From Acanthaster planci (lineage: Eukaryota > Echinodermata > Asteroidea > Valvatida > Acanthasteridae), in NCBI RefSeq assembly GCF_001949145.1, contig NW_019091381.1, positions 575,694-600,571 of the forward strand: a DNA stretch of 24,878 nt, written 5' to 3'. Positions 20,243 to 24,878 of this stretch are shown here, one piece after another. Numbering within the stretch: position 1 is the stretch's first letter; each line of letters opens with the position of its first letter. The notes below the pieces were generated by a model, which searched no databases, was not told the DNA's origin, and was given only the letters and a program-made list of their open reading frames with translations. Position numbers and translations under genes: made by a program.

Positions 20243-21420
20243 GTAAAAATTGAGGTGGCAAACCTAAACTATTGACCTTGGCCCTGGACGTCTGTGATAA
20301 GCTCCCTCTACTTAATAAACCAAAAGTGATAACATTCAGCACTTGTGTTATTTTTTCATCCAAACATAAGATAGAACAAAAGAGGAAAAACAGAAGTGCT
20401 CTCTTTTGATTGATCAAGTTAGCAACCTTACAACAGGTGTAACTCTTTAAATTCAGGATCTCCAAAATTTTGATGTCCTCACACCTGAATTTGACATGGA
20501 AATATCATTGAAAATGACTTCAAACTATATTTGATTTCAGATAATTTATAGTACCACTCTTAACATTTGATTTGAACTCACAAAGTTGCACATAAGATGT
20601 TAGCAGGACACAAAAAAATTGAACCCAATTTATAGAATGACCCCCTCAGAATTTTTCCTTCAGAATAGATGTTTTGCAAGTGAAATACTTGTACTTAAGA
20701 TGGAAAATGTGAGCTCTGGAAATTTCTGATTGAATTTGTTTGGTTAGCACAGGACCAGCAGTCACCGACAACATAATGCCATATTGTTTTTATTTTGACC
20801 CATTGGAATGCTATGAAAATGTAGCTTTCTGTGGCCACAATTGAAGTGAAAAACTTGAGGTGTTGATTTAAGCCCTGGAATTCTGTGATAGTCATCACCA
20901 CTTCCTCCATTCAGTGAACCAAAAACAAAACTCCTCAGTACTTGTGTTAATTTGTACCTGAATAGAAGAACAAGACAGGAAAAATAGACGAATCAAATGA
21001 AGTCTTTTGATTGATGAAGTTAGCAACCTTACAACAGGTGTAACTGGGTCATTCTCTAAATTCAGGGTCTCCAAAATTTGGGTGCCCATTTTACACCTGA
21101 TTTATGTGATTTAACATGGAAATATAATTGAAACTGACTTTGAACTATATTTGTTTTTCAGATAATTCGTAGAACTGAATCACTCTTGAAAATCAAAAAA
21201 CTTCTTAACTTACAAAATCAGATGTCATTTTCCTCCAGAATATATTTTTTATGTGTGAAATACATGTACAGATGAAGGAAAATATGAGCCCTGGGAATTC
21301 TTTATTGAATTTATTGTTCAGCATATGACCAGCTTTCACTGACAACATTATTATTGTTTTAGTTTTACCTTTGGAATGCTATCAAAATGTAGTTTTCTGT
21401 GGTCTCTAGTATTTTGCATG
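20243..21420 (+). repeat. About 590-bp tandem duplication, two units
   Basis: Unit 1 (about 20243-20830) and unit 2 (about 20835-21420) share an ordered series of landmarks. These are an AATTGAGGTG-like start, TTTTGATTGAT.AAGTTAGCAA, CTTACAACAGGTGTAACT, TTTCAGATAATT and AAAATGTAG.TTTCTGTGG. The left copy has one unit (about 3297-3915), which is closer to unit 2 than unit 1 is. Confidence 0.8.
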
Positions 21421-21571
21421 AATATTTTACTTGATTAATAAATTCTTTACCTATTTAAAGTTCTCAAGTAATGGAAAATATCATGTTCATCGGTTCAAAT
21501 AACATGATGTTCCAACTGATTACCCTAAAGTTGTAGATCCAAGGCAAAGCATTCCCAAGCATCCCGTCACC

Positions 21572-21745
21572 ATGGTAACAAACCCTCAGTAGACATGTGG
21601 CATCTGCAAGAAGCATCACCCTGATCCTGGTCTTCTACCTTGCATTTATGTCTTCCCCGTCTTCAGAACCTTTCACCGCATCAAGCAGAGCAGACCCTAG
21701 CAGTCCCAGGGAGTTTGTTGAGCAATTCTTGGAGTGGCTCCGCTG
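21572..21745 (+). pseudogene. TRIM-like relic, right copy
   Basis: This is the counterpart of 4085-4267. The RING-like frame starts ATGGTAACAAACCCTCAG and meets TAG at 21590-21592 where the left copy has CAG. The later residues CGICKKHHPDPGLLPC are still readable, and the following piece SSPREFVEQFLEWLR ends in a stop. The filamin-like exon of the left copy is missing: homology jumps from GGAGTGG to sequence equivalent to left 4735. Confidence 0.5.
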
Positions 21746-22334
21746 AGTGACGTGGCTTCTTTTTCACAGAGTGGGTCACATTTGGTATTTTTAAACCTGG
21801 GTCCTTGCTCTGCAAATTGTACTACCCTGGAGTTTGCATCTATGGAAGTTCCAGGTGTCAAGACAACAAATAAGGCAGGCTGTTCAGAATATGTGTTAAA
21901 TATTACTTGGCTTGAGTGTTTTGTTAGGAAAGAAAACAGAAAAACCATGTGGGAGTTATCACGCCAATGTTTACCCTTAACACTACGTCTGGGTTACTAA
22001 ATTCAGCTCTGAAGACAAGGAAAGTTACAGCTGTTCAATATCAACCATAAATTGTTTCCATCATCTGTGTCTTTTACATCAAATTAAATCAAAATGTTTT
22101 ATTTTGTCCTCATCAAATCACAGATAATTCTTATGTTTGATAATTTCACAGCCAACTTTGTATCAGAATTAAGAGCTAGTTACTAATGGAACAGCTGCAA
22201 ACAAAAATTAAAGATACTCATTGACGTAGGTAGGCTTTGTCCCATTTCCCTTGTCATATTTCTGTTGGTTACAAGAGTTAATATCTAAAACAAAAATGCA
22301 GAAATGACATTAGTGTCATAAATGTTTTGCTTAC

Positions 22335-22515
22335 ACTTTATATCCTCTGTGGTTTTGTGGACAAGGATTTGTGCTGTCACTAAGTTTGTCATTTGGTGGG
22401 GATCTATGGCACGCACCATGATCCATTCGTTTAAAATGTTGAATATGTCAATGTAGGAAGGATGCCCTGCCTCATTGAAAGTGACAATAATTCTTTGAAT
22501 GACTTCTATTGGATA
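22335..22515 (-). CDS. Possible internal exon of an unidentified minus-strand gene
   Basis: On the minus strand, a pyrimidine-rich acceptor (CTTTCAAACAG) opens a 181-base frame of 60 codons plus one base, closed by a GTAAGC donor. The peptide starts YPIEVIQRIIVTFNEAGHPS, then includes YIDIFNILNEWIMV, MTNLVTAQILVHK and ends TTEDIK. Composition looks protein-like and no stop interrupts it, but I do not recognise the family and see no partner exons. The left copy keeps only the first part (5430-5530) with a stop after about 15 codons. It could be a relic exon or chance. Confidence 0.25.
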
Positions 22516-22732
22516 CTGTTTGAAAGATTGCAAGGAAATGAACAACAAACTTTGTCTTCAAATTCTGTATGTTGGATATACCTGCATAGCTTTGACAAAT
22601 TGATCAGTGTATCAGTTAGGCAGCAAAATATTTTGCTTTAAAGTTCAATCTTAAAATGGTGTTCTCCTGGATCTTTAATTTAAGAGCTATTTGAAACTGA
22701 CATTGGTTGAAGTCTTGTGAGAGCATTCCAAG

Positions 22733-22834
22733 ATGTCCACCATGGTGGTGATATTGATGTTATTGGCTGTGACTGTCTTGACTGCCATGATGGGAACCAG
22801 TGAGGCAGGAGTGATGTGTATGGATGCCATGTAA
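22733..22834 (+). pseudogene. Relic DNase II first coding exon (right copy)
   Basis: The frame MSTMVVILMLLAVTVLT, then AMMGTSEAGVMCMDAM, ends at a TAA. It mirrors coding exon 1 of gene C (signal peptide ending in [12 protein letters not shown]). The upstream sequence CTTGTGAGAG is also shared. The PVDW segment and the normal donor are missing. A GTAACA after GCCAT could act as a donor of the correct phase, so use as an alternative first exon of gene C is possible but less likely. Confidence 0.65.
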
Positions 22835-23235
22835 CATGGCCAGTGAAAGAAGTATGTACTGTTCTTTCGGCTCAAGTTTTGTAAAGCGAATTTTCAAAAG
22901 ATTTTTGGTAGTATTCTGAATTTTTTTTATTACACTGAAAAATCCTTATCGTCAGATTCCCTTCCTCTTTCATTACATTTCAAATTTAACATCACTAATT
23001 CTTGTTCTTGGATATGAAGTCATACTTATTCGGTTTGTACCCTCAATAAGCTGATAGCTTAAGTCACATTATGTATAATTGGTGTTTGAAATTTACCTAT
23101 CAAATAGGAATTTTTCGTGAACCTTTTGTTTATGTTCTCATTTCAAATAGGACATGAAAAACAAGAAAATGAATGAGAGAACTCACATTCCAAAACTCTG
23201 AGTTGACTGTTACCAATTACCAATGTTACCAACTT

Positions 23236-23312
23236 TCATGAAAGTTCATGAAAGTTCAGATCGTCAACTTTTACTTCAGGCAATCAGGCAATCAACTTCA
23301 ATCAGGCAATTC
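23236..23312 (+). repeat. Short tandem and palindromic words
   Basis: The palindrome AACTTTCATGAAAGTT is followed by a second TCATGAAAGTT, then four spaced copies of CAGGCAAT or near variants. Function is unknown. Confidence 0.7.
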
Positions 23313-23754
23313 TATAAAGAGTAAGGAGGGCTTCATGTTTCGGTCCTAGCAGAATCTTTATTTTGCAATTTGTATTTTAGGGCACTGTAAGCAGTTTACA
23401 AAGATAAATCAACTACATAAATTGGACTCACCTAGAAACTGGAAAGAGGAGAAAACAGTTTATTTCCTTTTTCCGTATAGAAATTTGACTTTATAAAATG
23501 CCATGGTATGGGCTTTCCACATAGGTAAATCAGAGTTTCCCTTCATAGAAACTCTTCAGTGGTGTTTTGATCATGCACGTGAACTTGTCCCTTGTTGCAG
23601 AAATCTAAATTTCAATTACCTTCTCACACGCAGGTTTTGAGAAGGTTGGAGGAGAATATGTTTTCTCTCGTGACATGTTCCAGCAAAATGCCATTTGCAG
23701 GAACTCCTGTTTAGACCATAAACAAGTAAATCAACAAAGGATTTGTGCTTCCCT

Positions 23755-23850
23755 GGGATTGTTGGAAATCCATCTGGCTTTTCAAGTTTCACGTGTGATG
23801 CATGTACAACATTTTCTTATAAATACGTGGAGAAAGTAAAACACAGACAG
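23755..23850 (+). promoter_or_regulatory. Gene C core promoter with CLEAR-like E-box
   Basis: In order it contains a 17-base block shared with gene B (23755-23771, ending GGAAATCC), an E-box TCACGTGTGA at 23789-23798, a TATA box TATAAATA at 23818-23825, and the start-like AAAACACAGACAG about 30 bases on. TCACGTGTGA is close to the CLEAR consensus GTCACGTGAC bound by TFEB at lysosomal genes, which fits a DNase II promoter. Binding is inferred. Confidence 0.6.
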
Positions 23851-23906
23851 ATTGTCCTGTGCCGCAGTATCTACAGCCAACTTGGTAAAGTTGGAAGATT
23901 GTGAAG
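23845..23906 (+). other. Noncoding first exon of gene C (5' UTR)
   Basis: This is the conserved counterpart of 11540-11597, ending in the donor GAAG/GTAAGA at 23907. It contains no ATG-led frame of note. The start is approximate. Confidence 0.5.
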
Positions 23907-24557
23907 GTAAGAGTCCCTGAATGAATCGCTACCAAGAAGGTTTGCTGACAGAGCTAGGAATTGACCATTTGTTTTACATGTAGGGATATATTCATCATCA
24001 TTAATCTTCTGTAAAAAAGAAGTGTCAGTTAATATTCATAAAATAGTTTGTGTTGATTGTATTTTAAACTATTCTGCTGAAAATTTGATAGTATTTGCTC
24101 CAATCAAAAGCTTTCTTGTTTGTTTCTCTCTGATTATTAAATCTTGTTGAAAGTAATTCCTTTGATTGTAGCCTGTGCGTAGAAATACTTTTAAAAGGAC
24201 TCATCATATTACAAATAGATATTACCCAAACTGACACAGAGTATGTGCAACTGCCATTTCATTATGCAGTGTTGTTGAGTTTTCTGCTGAATATTTGGAA
24301 CTAGTTTAGGAGGCAAGAACGTTGAGACGAAATGCCTGTGTGTTCCAGCTTTATTTCCTCCTAGTGGCAGACAACTTGGTCATTGAAAAACAGTATTCAA
24401 CTGCAACACTGGTCATTATAAACTTTCAAAATAAAGGTGTGTCTCAATCGTTGCATGGAGTAAAAATGTACTTATAAAAGTCCTTTGTTTAAGGGTATTT
24501 TGTCATATTTTTACTTTGAAGACGTGATCTTGGTTGCTGCCTTGTGAGAGTTTCACG

Positions 24558-24673
24558 ATGCCAAGCAGTGTGATAATGTTCACATTTTTGGCCTTGACTG
24601 TCTTAACCGCCGTGATGGTGGGAACCAGTGAGGCTGTATCCTGTATGGATAACAAAAATAAACCAGTCGATTG
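24558..24673 (+). CDS. Deoxyribonuclease II-like gene C, first coding exon (partial gene)
   Basis: The ATG at 24558 lies in the same context as gene B (CTTGTGAGAGTTTCACGATG). The exon encodes a signal peptide (MPSSVIMFTFLALTVLTAVM, then VGTSEA) and the start of the mature protein, SCMDNKNKPVDW. It ends in a consensus donor, TTG/GTAAGT, in the same phase as gene B. It is six bases longer than gene B exon 1. The second exon would be expected about 300 bases on, past the window edge. No lesion is seen. The signal peptide implies entry to the secretory route towards lysosomes. Confidence 0.85.
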
Positions 24674-24878
24674 GTAAGTCACCTGTCCCATGAAGAAGTG
24701 TGTGTGTTTCATTCTTTCTGTTCCTTATTTCAATAATTCATACTTTTCAACTTTTTACAATTCATAATTGTTCTCTTTCAAAGAACTCAGCTGCGCTGAT
24801 GAAACAAAGGTTAAAAAACTCTGTATGATGGCAGATTTCTGTGTTGATTTATTGATGAAGTTAGTCTTAAATGTTAGA

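Larger units (their letters stand above)
16373..24673 (+). repeat. Right copy of the DNase II-centred block duplication
   Basis: This is collinear with 1-12707 (see that entry), running from exon 5 of gene B to coding exon 1 of gene C. It is about 4.4 kb shorter because it lacks the tRNA-like element, the 610-bp repeat pair, the MITE, the LINE and neighbouring inserts. It carries an extra 590-bp tandem duplication and an intron 6 insertion. Confidence 0.85.

Noticed and set aside
21734-22000. 88-codon plus-strand frame overlapping an 83-codon minus-strand frame
   Set aside because: The left-copy equivalent has stops or shifted frames, and neither peptide resembles a known family.

Overview
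The window looks like nuclear DNA of an animal, most likely a marine deuterostome invertebrate. A lancelet (Branchiostoma) is my best guess, but that is inference. The coding signal is in short phase-matched exons with GT-AG introns. AT-rich introns and intergenic DNA carry SINE, LINE and MITE-like elements, and there are N gaps and signs of allelic divergence. There are no bacterial operons, and most long open frames are chance.

The backbone is a tandem array of deoxyribonuclease II (DNase II, acid lysosomal endonuclease) genes, all on the + strand. Gene A (1-1142) enters from the left and shows only its last three exons. Gene B (12598-18060) is complete apart from an assembly gap inside intron 3. 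Its seven coding exons give 355 residues with a signal peptide and the conserved His and HSK segments. A TATA promoter and a noncoding first exon precede it at 11446-11597. Gene C (24558 onward) shows its promoter, noncoding exon and first coding exon, then leaves at the right edge.

The stretch from exon 5 of one gene to exon 1 of the next occurs twice: 1-12707 and 16373-24673. This is a block duplication whose copies have diverged by insertion and deletion. Shared landmarks run in the same order: exons 5-7, a 3' flank, a minus-strand tRNA-type SINE, a TRIM-like relic, a relic DNase II first exon, the promoter, the noncoding exon and coding exon 1. The left copy is about 4.4 kb longer. It has a tRNA-like palindromic element, a 610-bp repeat present twice (each copy starting at a single N), minisatellites, a MITE with a 4-bp target duplication, a LINE 3' end and a pair of adjacent palindromes. 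The right copy has a roughly 590-bp internal tandem duplication, a deletion inside the TRIM relic and one possible minus-strand exon of unknown identity.

Functionally, the real genes encode secreted or lysosomal nucleases. Genes B and C have similar core promoters. Gene C has an E-box of the CLEAR/TFEB type just upstream of the TATA box, while the aligned site of gene B is altered, so the paralogues may be regulated differently. I found no CRISPR array, rRNA, intact tRNA or intact transposon gene. The parts that most deserve a second look are the paralogue divergence, the relic exons, the TRIM fragment, the SINE/LINE shared tail and several likely assembly artefacts.
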